A stretch of DNA of 64,000 nucleotides from NCBI GenBank assembly GCA_947503785.1, contig CANNFB010000014.1:1-64000 (forward strand), in the 5' to 3' direction. Origin of the DNA: an uncultured Campylobacterales bacterium. GTDB lineage: Bacteria > Campylobacterota > Campylobacteria > Campylobacterales > Arcobacteraceae. The translations under genes and the position numbers were made by a program. Below the pieces are notes generated by a model. It saw nothing but the letters and a program-made list of their open reading frames with translations. It was not told the DNA's origin and made no database searches. Shown here in pieces: positions 27,293 through 39,479 of the stretch; position 1 is the stretch's first letter; every line of letters starts with the position of its first letter.

Positions 27293-28201
27293 TTGCCATT
27301 TATACTAAAAAAAATTAAAGCGATAAAAGATAAAAAGCTTAGTCTTTTTCTACTACAAGACTTAAATATAAACCATCGAAGTACCCAAAGATACGCTGCT
27401 CGTGGTAGAATATTTGATGAAGAGATGAAAACAATTAAAGCAAGTGATAAAATCCCTAGTGAATTTATTTACATGGCTGTTTTTGAGGGTATTTCAAGAG
27501 GTTTAAAGCCTTTAATAGAATTTAGCGAATTTGCTATTTTTGATAAGCCAACTCACCTTATGGTTCACCCCATTTCAAAAAATACAAAATACTCACTTTT
27601 AGATGAAATTAGACATCATTTTGGTGAAAATGCCAATTTAATACATAGAATTGATGCAGAAACATCTGGACTTGTAATCGTAGGAAAAAATAAAAAAAGC
27701 GAAAAAACTTTGAAAGATATGTTTGAAGAAAAGAAATATCACAAGTCATATTTAGCAATAGTTGAAGGTCAAATAAAAGAAGAAATTACAATTGATTCAA
27801 GACTTGAAAAAGAGGGCTTAAATATAGGTGTTAGAATGAAAGCTGGAGATAGTGGAAAAGAGTCTTGTACTATTATAAAACCTATAAAATACAATGATAA
27901 AAATAATACAACTTTAATTGAAGCTATACCATTAACAGGAAGACAACATCAAATTAGAGTACATTTATATTCAATTGGACATAGAATTGTTGGAGATCCC
28001 ATTTATGGTATTGATGATGAAATTGCTGAAAACTATTTAAATAAATCTTTAGAAAAAAGTTTAAGAGAAAAAGAAACAGGAAGTCATAGATTATGGCTTC
28101 ATGCAAACTATTTAGAGTTTACATTTAAAGATGTTACATATAAAATCAAATCAAAAAATCCTGATATTTATGATTTTTTTAATAAAGAAGTAGGGCAATA
28201 A
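27293..28201 (+). CDS. RluA-family 23S rRNA/tRNA pseudouridine synthase
   Basis: The protein has 302 residues. The N-terminal part (about 1-75) resembles an S4-like RNA-binding region. The catalytic domain carries HRIDAETSGLVIVGKN, whose aspartate is the nucleophile of the RluA family, and ends with GRQHQIRVHL. It converts specific uridines of structured RNA to pseudouridine; the target site cannot be told. TTG 27293 is the start, with AGGA 7 bases upstream. The 3' end overlaps the convergent yqaA-like gene by 23 bases. Confidence 0.88.
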   Translation: MPFILKKIKAIKDKKLSLFLLQDLNINHRSTQRYAARGRIFDEEMKTIKASDKIPSEFIYMAVFEGISRGLKPLIEFSEFAIFDKPTHLMVHPISKNTKYSLLDEIRHHFGENANLIHRIDAETSGLVIVGKNKKSEKTLKDMFEEKKYHKSYLAIVEGQIKEEITIDSRLEKEGLNIGVRMKAGDSGKESCTIIKPIKYNDKNNTTLIEAIPLTGRQHQIRVHLYSIGHRIVGDPIYGIDDEIAENYLNKSLEKSLREKETGSHRLWLHANYLEFTFKDVTYKIKSKNPDIYDFFNKEVGQ

Positions 28202-28589
28202 ACAAATATCGTGAAAACTTTGCAAGTATCACAAGAAATATAAATAGTTTTAAATTAAATTTTAAAACTCCTGCTATAAAAGTAAGTGGGTCTCCAATAA
28301 TTGGAACCCATGAAAACAAAATACAAAGCCATCCATACTTATCAAAATACTTTTTACTTTTTAATATAGACTTCTCTTTTAGTAAATTCTTTTTTATTAA
28401 AAACTCTTCTCCTTTTAATCCCAAAAAATAGTTAAGTATAGAACCTAAAGAGTTTCCCACAGTTGCAATTAGTACCAAATAAACGATATTAAAACCCTGT
28501 TTTATGTCATAAATAAGTAAAGCTTCACTTCCAAAAGGAATTAAAGTTGCTGAAATAAAAGCAGAGAAAAATAGAATTAAATATGTCAT
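28179..28589 (-). CDS. YqaA-type membrane protein (DedA/SNARE-associated family)
   Basis: The protein has 136 residues with about four hydrophobic helices, including two re-entrant-like parts near SATLIPFGSEALL and WVPIIGDPLTFIAGVL. These are characteristic of the VTT/DedA-like superfamily, which includes lipid and small-molecule transporters. The precise substrate is unknown. Its start overlaps the stop of the EamA transporter gene by 4 bases. Confidence 0.82.
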   Translation of the reverse strand: MTYLILFFSAFISATLIPFGSEALLIYDIKQGFNIVYLVLIATVGNSLGSILNYFLGLKGEEFLIKKNLLKEKSILKSKKYFDKYGWLCILFSWVPIIGDPLTFIAGVLKFNLKLFIFLVILAKFSRYLFIALLLY

Positions 28590-29536
28590 TTAATTCTAAA
28601 AATCTTTTTTAATTTTACTAGGGGAACTTCTGAAATAAATACACCAAATAATATTGTAACTGATGCTATCAATTCAACAATCGTAAGTTTTTCATTTAAT
28701 ACAAGAAAAGCTAGTATAAGGGTAAATACAGGAATTAAGTATATAAAAACTGCTGCTTTTGATGCTTCAATTTTTGTAAGTGCGTAGTTATATAAACCAT
28801 AACCACCAAGAGTAACCACTACACCTAAATATAAAACACATAAAATAGAAGTCACCGTAAGATTTAAATCTGTAGTATAAAATTCATAAAGAAAAAATGG
28901 AAAGAAAAATATAGCTCCAATAAATACTTGAATTGCAGTTATAAATAAAGCTGAGTATCTATTTGCTAAATACCTTGCAACTATAGTATATCCCGCACCA
29001 CAAACCATTGCTAAAAGTTCAAAGAAATTTCCAAGTATTGGATTTGGAGCACTAACACTTGAAGTACTTTGTAAACTTAACCAAACAACACCTGCTATTG
29101 CTATAAAAGAGCCTAGAAGTAATTGTTTTGTAATAATTTCTTTTAAAAAATATCCTGCTGCCATTGCTGTGATTACAGGCATTAAAGATGTAATCATCCC
29201 AACTTGTGAAGCAGTTGTAAGCTGTATTGCTTTTGCCTCAAATATAAAATATAAACATGGCTCAAAAAAAGCCAGAAGCACTATATACTTGATATCACGT
29301 TTTGAAAACTCGTATTTTAAAAAACTTTTTATAAAGTAAATAAAACAAAGTGAGGCTATAGCCATTCTAAAAAATATTACTGTGTATGGTTCTAAATCAT
29401 TCATTGCTAACTTTAAAGCTATAAAAGAACTAGCCCAAATAAACATAGCAAATATTAAAGATAATATACCTATAAAATTAAAATCTTTTTTCAAATTTTC
29501 TTTTCCAATCTTTTTAAATAATTTCGTATTATACAT
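28586..29536 (-). CDS. EamA-family (DMT superfamily) transporter
   Basis: The protein has 316 residues with ten predicted membrane helices in two EamA repeats (about 20-155 and 175-305). Such permeases usually export amino acids or metabolites. The start is uncertain: ATG 29536 overlaps a TATAAT-like stretch and lacks a ribosome site, while an in-frame TTG at 29494 has GGAAAAG upstream. The first membrane helix lies after both candidates. The downstream yqaA-like gene overlaps by 4 bases. Confidence 0.87.
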   Translation of the reverse strand: MYNTKLFKKIGKENLKKDFNFIGILSLIFAMFIWASSFIALKLAMNDLEPYTVIFFRMAIASLCFIYFIKSFLKYEFSKRDIKYIVLLAFFEPCLYFIFEAKAIQLTTASQVGMITSLMPVITAMAAGYFLKEIITKQLLLGSFIAIAGVVWLSLQSTSSVSAPNPILGNFFELLAMVCGAGYTIVARYLANRYSALFITAIQVFIGAIFFFPFFLYEFYTTDLNLTVTSILCVLYLGVVVTLGGYGLYNYALTKIEASKAAVFIYLIPVFTLILAFLVLNEKLTIVELIASVTILFGVFISEVPLVKLKKIFRIK

Positions 29537-29586
29537 AGAATTTGCAATAAGTAAATTAGTTTATAATAAATTTAAGATTTTTTAGA

Positions 29587-29592
29587 TATAAT
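29587..29592 (+). promoter_or_regulatory. Probable -10 box of the SRP RNA gene
   Basis: TATAAT lies about 50 bases before the start of the SRP RNA stem. Transcription from here would start near 29599 and include a leader of roughly 37 bases that can fold against the RNA's own 5' arm. Confidence 0.5.
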
Positions 29593-29604
29593 TCACTTCT
29601 TAAA

Positions 29605-29648
29605 AGAGAAGCACTGAAAATACATTGGTATTTTGAGTGCTCTTCTTT
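29605..29648 (+). promoter_or_regulatory. Leader hairpin competing with the SRP RNA 5' arm
   Basis: AAAATAC (29617-29623) pairs with GTATTTT (29628-29634), and GCACT (29611-29615) with AGTGC (29636-29640). After a 2-base bulge more pairs extend to 29648. The 3' half of this hairpin is the 5' strand of the SRP RNA terminal stem, so the two folds exclude each other. It may mark a processing site or an upstream terminator. Confidence 0.5.
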
Positions 29649-29745
29649 AGACCCTTACAATTATTATCAAAGACAATGCCCCAGGATGGGAACATAGCAA
29701 GGCACCTTTTTTAGTGGTGTGTTTGGGTATCTGGAGAAGAGTACT
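29636..29745 (+). ncRNA. ffs: Signal recognition particle RNA (small bacterial type)
   Basis: The end sequences AGTGCTCTTCT (29636-29646) and AGAAGAGTACT (29735-29745) form a long terminal stem with one mismatch. Further pairs AGACCC/GGGTATCT continue inward. The apex holds CCAGG, then GGGAA, then AGCA around 29680-29699, matching the conserved internal loops and tetraloop that bind Ffh. The length of about 110 bases is normal. The RNA works with Ffh and FtsY in co-translational targeting of membrane proteins. Confidence 0.85.
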
Positions 29746-29766
29746 TTTTAAGTACTCTTTTTTTTT
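29739..29766 (+). terminator. Intrinsic terminator of ffs
   Basis: GAGTACTT (29739-29746) and AAGTACTC (29750-29757) form an 8-bp stem with a TTT loop, followed by nine T residues at 29758-29766. Confidence 0.85.
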
Positions 29767-29795
29767 GCACTATTTTTCGTAAATATGTATAATTA

Positions 29796-30398
29796 CTACA
29801 ATAAATCTTCAAAATTTGAATCTAATATCAAAAGTTTTTTATCACTTTTATTATAAACAAATCTTTTATCATTATCTTTTATAGCTTTTAGAATTATTAA
29901 TTTTATATCATTTTGTGATTTATGATTTTTTTTCATAAAAAGTGAAAACTCTTTTAATGTGATAAATTTGGAATTATTTGTATCACTTGTTTTTTTAAGT
30001 TCTTCAATTTGAGGTTTGTAAATTGAACGCATTTCATTAAATGCACTTTGTAGAAGTTTTATCTCAGAGTTTAGAACGCTCATCATATCTTTTTGATTTC
30101 GCTCTAATCTATTGATTTCAGATATATACTGCTTCTTCATCCATTTTTGTGATTTTTTCAATAAAGCAATTTGTTCATCTTTTACTTCAATAACTAAATT
30201 TATTTCATTATTTTGATTTGTTTTATTAGTTGTAGAGACAGTAATAGACTCATTTTCCATTTTATCTGTGATATAGACAAAAATTTTGCCTGATTGTTTA
30301 ATTGATTTTAACTGATTTTTTTTAATTCTATAGTGTATTCCTTGTAAAGAAAGCCCAAGAATTTGGGCTGCTTGAGTTGTAGTAACTAATCTTTCCAA
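29796..30398 (-). CDS. HTH/excisionase-like protein with coiled coil
   Basis: The protein has 200 residues. The N-terminus (about 1-45) is a MerR/excisionase-like winged helix: VTTTQAAQILGLSLQGIHYRIKKNQL. A linker is followed by a predicted coiled coil (about 85-150) and a basic C-terminus with a second helical domain (about 150-195). It is probably a DNA-binding protein that oligomerises; its targets are unknown. It lies 10 bases downstream of queF on the same strand. Confidence 0.7.
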   Translation of the reverse strand: MERLVTTTQAAQILGLSLQGIHYRIKKNQLKSIKQSGKIFVYITDKMENESITVSTTNKTNQNNEINLVIEVKDEQIALLKKSQKWMKKQYISEINRLERNQKDMMSVLNSEIKLLQSAFNEMRSIYKPQIEELKKTSDTNNSKFITLKEFSLFMKKNHKSQNDIKLIILKAIKDNDKRFVYNKSDKKLLILDSNFEDLL

Positions 30399-30408
30399 GG
30401 TTTATACC

Positions 30409-30792
30409 TTACATCTTTGCAGAGTCTATTTCAATTACAGTATGCACATTTCCTCTTGGTTTAAAATCAGCAACAACTTTTAGCCATCTAGGACTTAATT
30501 TTTCATATAAAGTATCAAATATTTCATTTGCAGAATTTTCATGCGAAACTTCTCTATACATGAAAGTATTAATATAAATTTTTAATGCTTTTAATTCTAT
30601 AACTTTTTCATCTGGTGTATATTGAATTTTAATCGTTGCAAAGTCTGGGTATCCACTTCTTGGGCACATAGCCATAAACTCAGGTAATTCAATATCTATA
30701 ATATAATTTTTTTTATTTGTATTTGGCCAAAAGTTTTCATCTTTATTAATATCAAATTCTCTTATTTCTCTTTCACCATATTTCATTTCCAT
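30409..30792 (-). CDS. queF: NADPH-dependent 7-cyano-7-deazaguanine reductase
   Basis: The protein has 127 residues from ATG 30792, which is preceded by AAAGG at 11 bases. A longer frame would need a TTG at 30828 and adds residues not typical of the family. The single-domain QueF pattern is present: MAMCPRSGYPDFATI with the substrate-binding cysteine, and EVSHENSANEIFDTL as the QueF motif region. It reduces preQ0 to preQ1 in queuosine synthesis for tRNA. Confidence 0.92.
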   Translation of the reverse strand: MEMKYGEREIREFDINKDENFWPNTNKKNYIIDIELPEFMAMCPRSGYPDFATIKIQYTPDEKVIELKALKIYINTFMYREVSHENSANEIFDTLYEKLSPRWLKVVADFKPRGNVHTVIEIDSAKM

Positions 30793-30924
30793 ATTTTTTA
30801 TAACCTTTATTAGTATTAATTTAGGCAATTTTATCTAAATATTACTTACAATTATTACTAATTGAAAAAATACTTAAATTTAAGTATAATCCGAGAAATT
30901 AATAAATATTTAAAAGAGAGAATT

Positions 30925-31935
30925 ATGACTGATAAAATATATGACATTGTAATAATTGGCGGAGGTCCAGGTGGAATAGGCTGTGCAATTGAAGCATCAT
31001 CACATAAAATAGGTGAAATTTTACTAATTGAAAAAACAGATAATCACTCAAATACTATAAGAAAATTTTATAAAGATAATAAAAGAGTTGATAAAGATTA
31101 TAAAGGTCAAGTAGCAACTTTACAAGGAAATGTAGAATTCTTTGATGGAACAAAAGAAACTACACTTGATTACTTTGATGATTTACTTGATAGTGATAAA
31201 ATTGATTCTTCTTTTAATACAGAAGTAGAAAAAATCATTAGAAATGGTGAATTCCTTAATGTTCATACTTCAAAAGGTATTGTTCAAACAAGAAATGCCG
31301 TTATAACTATTGGAAAAATGGGAAAACCAAATAAACCATCATATAAAATACCTCCTTCAATTAGAGCTCAAGTAGGTTTTAACCTTGATAAGTGCTCTTC
31401 TAATGAAAAAGTATTAGTTGTAGGTGGTGGAAATTCTGCTGCTGAGTATGCTTATGATTTAGCGGATCAAAATAATAATGTTACACTTGTTTATAGAAAA
31501 GCAAATTTTTCAAGATTAAATGAAATTAATGAAGAAACACTATTAAAATATCATGGTGAAGAAAGACTAAGACTTAGAATGAATACAGATGTGGAGTCTT
31601 TAGAAAATGAAGCTGGAAAAGTAAAAGTAAACTATAATGATGGTTTTTCTGTATTATATGACAGAGTAATTTATGCAATTGGAGGAACAACTCCTGTTGA
31701 TTTCTTAAAGTCTTGTAGTGTTGATGTCGATGAAAACTCAAAACCAATTTTTGATGAACATCATGAAACAACAGCAAAATGTGTATATGTAGCTGGTGAT
31801 ATTGCACTTAAATCAGGTGGTTCAATTGCTATTGCTTTAAATCATGGATATAACATTGTAAATAATATAATTAGAAAAAGAGGTCAAATTTTCTCGCATA
31901 CTGATATTGTTGCAAAACTAGAAGAAATTAAATAA
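30925..31935 (+). CDS. FAD-dependent pyridine nucleotide-disulfide oxidoreductase family protein
   Basis: The protein has 336 residues from ATG 30925 (AAAGAGAG upstream). An in-frame TTG at 30862 would add an unlikely 21-residue head. The FAD-binding GGGPGGIG motif is at about residue 12, the NAD(P)H-binding GGGNSAAEYAYDL about midway, and a final FAD motif is in YVAGDIA. No redox-active CxxC pair is visible, so it is not a thioredoxin reductase. It is related to YpdA/CzcO-like reductases. The physiological substrate is unknown. Confidence 0.82.
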   Translation: MTDKIYDIVIIGGGPGGIGCAIEASSHKIGEILLIEKTDNHSNTIRKFYKDNKRVDKDYKGQVATLQGNVEFFDGTKETTLDYFDDLLDSDKIDSSFNTEVEKIIRNGEFLNVHTSKGIVQTRNAVITIGKMGKPNKPSYKIPPSIRAQVGFNLDKCSSNEKVLVVGGGNSAAEYAYDLADQNNNVTLVYRKANFSRLNEINEETLLKYHGEERLRLRMNTDVESLENEAGKVKVNYNDGFSVLYDRVIYAIGGTTPVDFLKSCSVDVDENSKPIFDEHHETTAKCVYVAGDIALKSGGSIAIALNHGYNIVNNIIRKRGQIFSHTDIVAKLEEIK

Positions 31936-31963
31936 TAAATATAGCTATAAAGCTATGTTTATT
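31934..31963. terminator. Bidirectional terminator between convergent genes
   Basis: AATAAATATAGCT (31934-31946) pairs with AGCTATGTTTATT (31951-31963) with one mismatch and a 4-base loop. It spans the stops of the oxidoreductase gene and of the convergent kinase gene. Confidence 0.55.
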
Positions 31964-33521
31964 CTATTAAATACGGTAGTTCAATTTTAAATAGTGCCCC
32001 TAAAGTACCATTACAAACACTAATCTTTCCATTTAATTGATTAACCACAATATCATAAGATAAATATAATCCAACTCCAACACCTTTAGAATTAAATTTA
32101 GTTGTAAAGTAAGGTTCAAAGATATTATTTATAATATCATCATCTATACCACCTCCATTATCTTCTATTTCAATTATTACATTTTCTTCTTCTTTTACAA
32201 CTCCAATATTTATGATTTTTTCTTTTAATAGTTCATTTTTAATTAAAGCATTATTTGCATTTATTAAAATATTATATAATACATGAGATAAAACATTTGG
32301 AATAGTTTTAATATTAATATCATTATCATGAATATTAAAATTAATTTTTATAAAGTTCTTTTTCAAAATATCCGAATGCATTATAATTAAATCAGCAATG
32401 ATACTTTTTAAATTAACTAGTTCTATATTATAATTATCTTCTGTATATTTACTAAATGTATCAATAGTTTTTGTTAGGTATTTAATATTTTCCATAACTA
32501 TAGTATAACTATTAATAAACTCTTCATCTTCTAATATATTTAACTCTTTTTTTAGTTTTATTCCAGAAGTTACCGTGGATATTACGGATAAAGGTTGCCT
32601 CCATTGATGTGCTATGTTATTTAACATTTCACCCATTTGTGCCATTTTTGATTGCTCATAAATATATTTTTCTTGATTATGTCTTTTTTCAACTTCTTCT
32701 TGGACTTTTAAATCTAAACTTTCATTTAACTCTTTTAACTCTTTAGTTCTTTCATTTACTTTTTCTTCTAATATGTTGTATGATTTAAAAACTTCATCAT
32801 CTTTTTTCTTTAAATACTTAAGCATAATATTAAAGTTATTAGTTAGATCATATATCTCATCCTGTGAGCTTTTGTTTGGTATTTCTTTATAATCACCTTC
32901 AACAATAGCTTTTGTAGTTGCAGTAAGCACTGAGATAGGTCTTAAAAGCAATTTTGTCAAGATAAAAATAAAAAAAGATAAAACAATAAAAGATATAAGT
33001 GTAATTAATATAAAGTTTTTATGAATTACATTTAAATTTTGATTATATTCATCAAGTGAAAAACCTATATGAACCCAACCCCAATTATATGATGTTACTT
33101 GAATAGGATAAGTATAATGGAATATAGCTTCTTTACAAAATGAACAATTTATAATAGATTTTTCTATTTTGTCTGTTTGTAAATCTCTAACATTTTTATC
33201 AATTTTTGAAAGTAAGGACCATTTGTCTTTTTTAATCAAAATCGTATCTTCATCATTTTTATTAAATATAAAATATTTTATTAAATCATTCTCTTTTAAT
33301 ATTGATAAAGAATTTTCTATAATTACAGCATATTCATCAGATAGAATAGCCTCAGTATTAGCAATAATAATTGTCTTTGCAATTATATTAGCTTGCTTTT
33401 CCATAATTTTTAAATTTGTATTTTTTTGATCATTAATATTTATTATTCCATATATAATAAGTATAAAAGTAATTACAAATAATATTAAAAGATAAAACTT
33501 TACAAAAAGATTAAATTTCAT
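31959..33521 (-). CDS. HAMP-containing sensor histidine kinase, partner of a binding protein
   Basis: The protein has 520 residues. Membrane helices at about 7-27 and 170-192 enclose a periplasmic domain of about 140 residues that contains a CSFC pair (near residue 124). HAMP (about 193-245), a coiled coil (about 245-290) and a kinase with HQWRQPLSVIS and GVGVGLYL motifs follow. The ATG shares bases with the stop of the upstream PhnD-like gene (TAATG). No response regulator is adjacent. The CxxC pair could sense redox state or metal, which is an inference. Confidence 0.88.
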   Translation of the reverse strand: MKFNLFVKFYLLILFVITFILIIYGIININDQKNTNLKIMEKQANIIAKTIIIANTEAILSDEYAVIIENSLSILKENDLIKYFIFNKNDEDTILIKKDKWSLLSKIDKNVRDLQTDKIEKSIINCSFCKEAIFHYTYPIQVTSYNWGWVHIGFSLDEYNQNLNVIHKNFILITLISFIVLSFFIFILTKLLLRPISVLTATTKAIVEGDYKEIPNKSSQDEIYDLTNNFNIMLKYLKKKDDEVFKSYNILEEKVNERTKELKELNESLDLKVQEEVEKRHNQEKYIYEQSKMAQMGEMLNNIAHQWRQPLSVISTVTSGIKLKKELNILEDEEFINSYTIVMENIKYLTKTIDTFSKYTEDNYNIELVNLKSIIADLIIMHSDILKKNFIKINFNIHDNDINIKTIPNVLSHVLYNILINANNALIKNELLKEKIINIGVVKEEENVIIEIEDNGGGIDDDIINNIFEPYFTTKFNSKGVGVGLYLSYDIVVNQLNGKISVCNGTLGALFKIELPYLIE

Positions 33522-34402
33522 TATTGCTTATACTTACTTTTTAATTTCAAATAATTTTGATAATACATATTTAAAGGATCAAAATCTATTTTTTCAATTT
33601 TACTTAATTCTTTTACTTTCAGTATTTCATAAAGTTCATTCTTTTTTTTATTTATAAAGAATTCATCTAATATTTTTTTTAATATTTCAATATTTTTAGA
33701 TGTACTATTTTTATTAAAAAGTATTAATATATAAGGAAAAATTTGAGGACTAGTTTCTAAAATTTTTATTTTTTTCGTTATTGCAGGATTTAATTCAAAC
33801 ATAACATTATATTCATATGAAGTTATTACAGCTGCATCATACTTTGAAAAGTATGTATGTAATAATAAAGAGTTTGATTTATTATAATTTATTTTTGATA
33901 TTATATCATCTGCATTTTTTTTAGCATTTTTTAAATAAACTTCTTCTATAAATATTTTACCAAATATATTTGTATTATTAATTCCAATTTTTTTATTTTT
34001 TAAATCTAAAACTGAATTTATATTACTTTTTTTATTAACAATTAGATACATTTCTTGAAAAGGATTATTTTTGCTTTTTGTTAAGTGATGATAATCTATA
34101 GTATTAGAATCAAGTATTTTTTTATTATCTAAATACTCATAAGAAGAAAGTGATATTACATCGAGTTTATTATTAATATAATCATCAATCATTACTTGAT
34201 TATTTTTATATAAATTCACATTAATATCTTCATAAATATTTTTTACAAAATCATTAACTCATATATTTAAAGCACTTTGAGAATTTTTATACTTTGGTAC
34301 AAAATCTGTATTATTATGATACCCAATATTTATATTTTCTATTTTCTCACTAGAATACATAAATAATGACAAAAAAATAAATATTAAAAATTTTAAATAC
34401 AT
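33521..34402 (-). pseudogene. PhnD-like periplasmic binding protein gene interrupted by an in-frame TGA
   Basis: From ATG 34402 an exported protein of about 293 residues is encoded, with a signal peptide in the first 17 residues. Codon 48 (34259-34261) is TGA, which a single base change from TGG (tryptophan) would explain; the frame is otherwise open to 33521. The downstream part from GTG 34219 has the periplasmic-binding pattern of PhnD/phosphonate-type proteins (LDLKNKKIGI, SKYDAAVITSYEYN). It overlaps the kinase start. The product is probably lost or made at low level by readthrough or internal initiation. A sequencing error is possible. Confidence 0.75.
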
Positions 34403-34468
34403 AAATATATTTCCAATTTATTTTTATAAATTAAAATTTAGAGACTTATAAAAAGTCTCTAAAAAGTT

Positions 34469-37871
<3,403 letters not shown>

Positions 37872-38039
37872 TTTATCTCCTATTTTTTTATTTAAAGTAG
37901 TGGTAGTAGTAGAGCATGTGAAAAGATGAAAACACTTCTTCGCAAACGAATGAGTCGAAACTCTTTCATGTGACTAAACGAAATGAAATATTCACACCTT
38001 TTCACATAATCTCTTTAAACTTTTTTAAGTTTAATACTT
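37872..38039. other. Candidate oriC2: DnaA boxes, DnaA-trio and AT-rich unwinding region
   Basis: The dnaA-dnaN gap holds three TTCAC-core boxes: 37916-37924 (complement TTTTCACAT), 37989-37997 (TATTCACAC) and 37999-38007 (TTTTCACAT). Directly left of the first box, 37898-37912 reads as five triplets TAG TGG TAG TAG TAG, followed to the left by AT-rich DNA. Read away from the box this is 3'-GAT-5' repeated, the published DnaA-trio polarity. Origin unwinding is therefore expected here. Confidence 0.75.
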
Positions 38040-39356
38040 TTACCACTCCTTATTTATGATTTTATTCTTTAAATTTTCTATAATTAGTTTAAAATTTTCG
38101 TCTTTTTCAATTAGCTCATTTGCTTTTTTAATATTATGAGAAATTGAAGAGTGATCTTTCATTCCAACGAACTTTGCAATATCTGGCATAGAGTTATGTG
38201 TAAGCTCACGTGCAAGATATATAACAACTCTTCTAGCATTTGCTACTGTTGCAGTTCTTTTCTTAGATTTGATATCACTAGGTTTTATATTAAGCTCACT
38301 TGCAACAATATTTATTACATCTGGAAGTTTAATATTTTCTTTTGTTTCTTTTATTTGATCTTTTAATAAACCTTGAACCATTTCAAGATTTATTTCTTGG
38401 TTTAATAGCGATGCAGAGGCATTAATTCTAATTAAAACACCTTCTATTTCTCTAATAGAATTATCCAAGTTTGTAGCAATAAAATTTATAATCTCTCTAC
38501 TTAATGAAATACCATTTAACTCAGATTTCTTTTCTATAATTGCAATTTTAGTTTCAAGTCCAGGAAGTTGAATATCAGCTGTTAAACCCCATTCAAACCT
38601 TGATTTTAATCTATCTACTAATCCTGCAATTTGAGAAGGTAGTCTATCTGATGTCATTACAATTTGTTTTTTTGCATTGTGTAATTCATTGAAAGTATGG
38701 AAAAATTCTTCTTGTGTTTGTTCTTTTCCAGATAAAAATTGAATATCATCTATCAATAGAACGTCACATTTACGGTACTTTGACCTAAAATGTTCCATAT
38801 TTTTATTTTTAATTGAGAAAGTAAAATCATTCATAAACTGCTCTATTGTTACATAAATTACAGTTTGACCTTTTTCAATTGCTGCATTTCCAACTGCTTG
38901 AAGTAAATGTGTTTTTCCTAAACCAGTTCCACCATAAATAAATAAGGGATTGTATTGAATACCTGGTTTATTCGATACTGCTAATGATGCGTTGTAGGCC
39001 ATTTGATTTGATGAACCTACAATAAATGAATCAAAAGTATATGATGGATTTAGTATCGTACTTTCAGCAGTTTTATTTTCTATACGTTCTTTTATGATTT
39101 CTTTTTTTGATTTCTTCTCGCCAGCGATTTTTATTTCAATAGTAGGCTTAGTTCCATCATATATTTCAAAACAATGTTGAATAACATCTGTATATTTACT
39201 CTTAATCCAAGAGGCTATATATTTATTTCCAACTTCAAAAATTGCAATATTATCGTCAGATGATATTTTTTTGTATACAAGCTGCTTTAAGTATCTGTTG
39301 TAATCAGCAGAACTAGCTTCTTTTTGAATAATTGATAAAAACTCTTTGTTTGTCAT
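38040..39356 (-). CDS. dnaA: Chromosomal replication initiator protein DnaA
   Basis: The protein has 438 residues. Domain I (about 1-75) is followed by a short linker, the AAA+ domain with Walker A GGTGLGKTHLL, Walker B LLIDDIQFL and sensor motifs (about 110-330), and a C-terminal DNA-binding domain with the signature around GMKDHSSISHNIKKA. It binds DnaA boxes and opens oriC. Box clusters lie on both sides of the gene. The start ATG at 39356 is followed upstream by 282 non-coding bases up to ruvC. Confidence 0.97.
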   Translation of the reverse strand: MTNKEFLSIIQKEASSADYNRYLKQLVYKKISSDDNIAIFEVGNKYIASWIKSKYTDVIQHCFEIYDGTKPTIEIKIAGEKKSKKEIIKERIENKTAESTILNPSYTFDSFIVGSSNQMAYNASLAVSNKPGIQYNPLFIYGGTGLGKTHLLQAVGNAAIEKGQTVIYVTIEQFMNDFTFSIKNKNMEHFRSKYRKCDVLLIDDIQFLSGKEQTQEEFFHTFNELHNAKKQIVMTSDRLPSQIAGLVDRLKSRFEWGLTADIQLPGLETKIAIIEKKSELNGISLSREIINFIATNLDNSIREIEGVLIRINASASLLNQEINLEMVQGLLKDQIKETKENIKLPDVINIVASELNIKPSDIKSKKRTATVANARRVVIYLARELTHNSMPDIAKFVGMKDHSSISHNIKKANELIEKDENFKLIIENLKNKIINKEW

Positions 39357-39479
39357 TTAGTATTAACTCTTTTATTTATAAATAGTAATTATTATATCCA
39401 ATTTTTAATAAAACTTATTAAATTATAAATAAAGTAATTTTTTCAACTTAAAAGAGATAGTTTCTATCCTGATTGTATA

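Noticed and set aside
30792-30828. Longer QueF start at TTG
   Set aside because: The added residues do not belong to the family and the ribosome site lies downstream of it.
34259-34261. TGA as selenocysteine codon
   Set aside because: No selenocysteine insertion element or selenoprotein pattern was seen around it; a tryptophan codon changed by one base is simpler.
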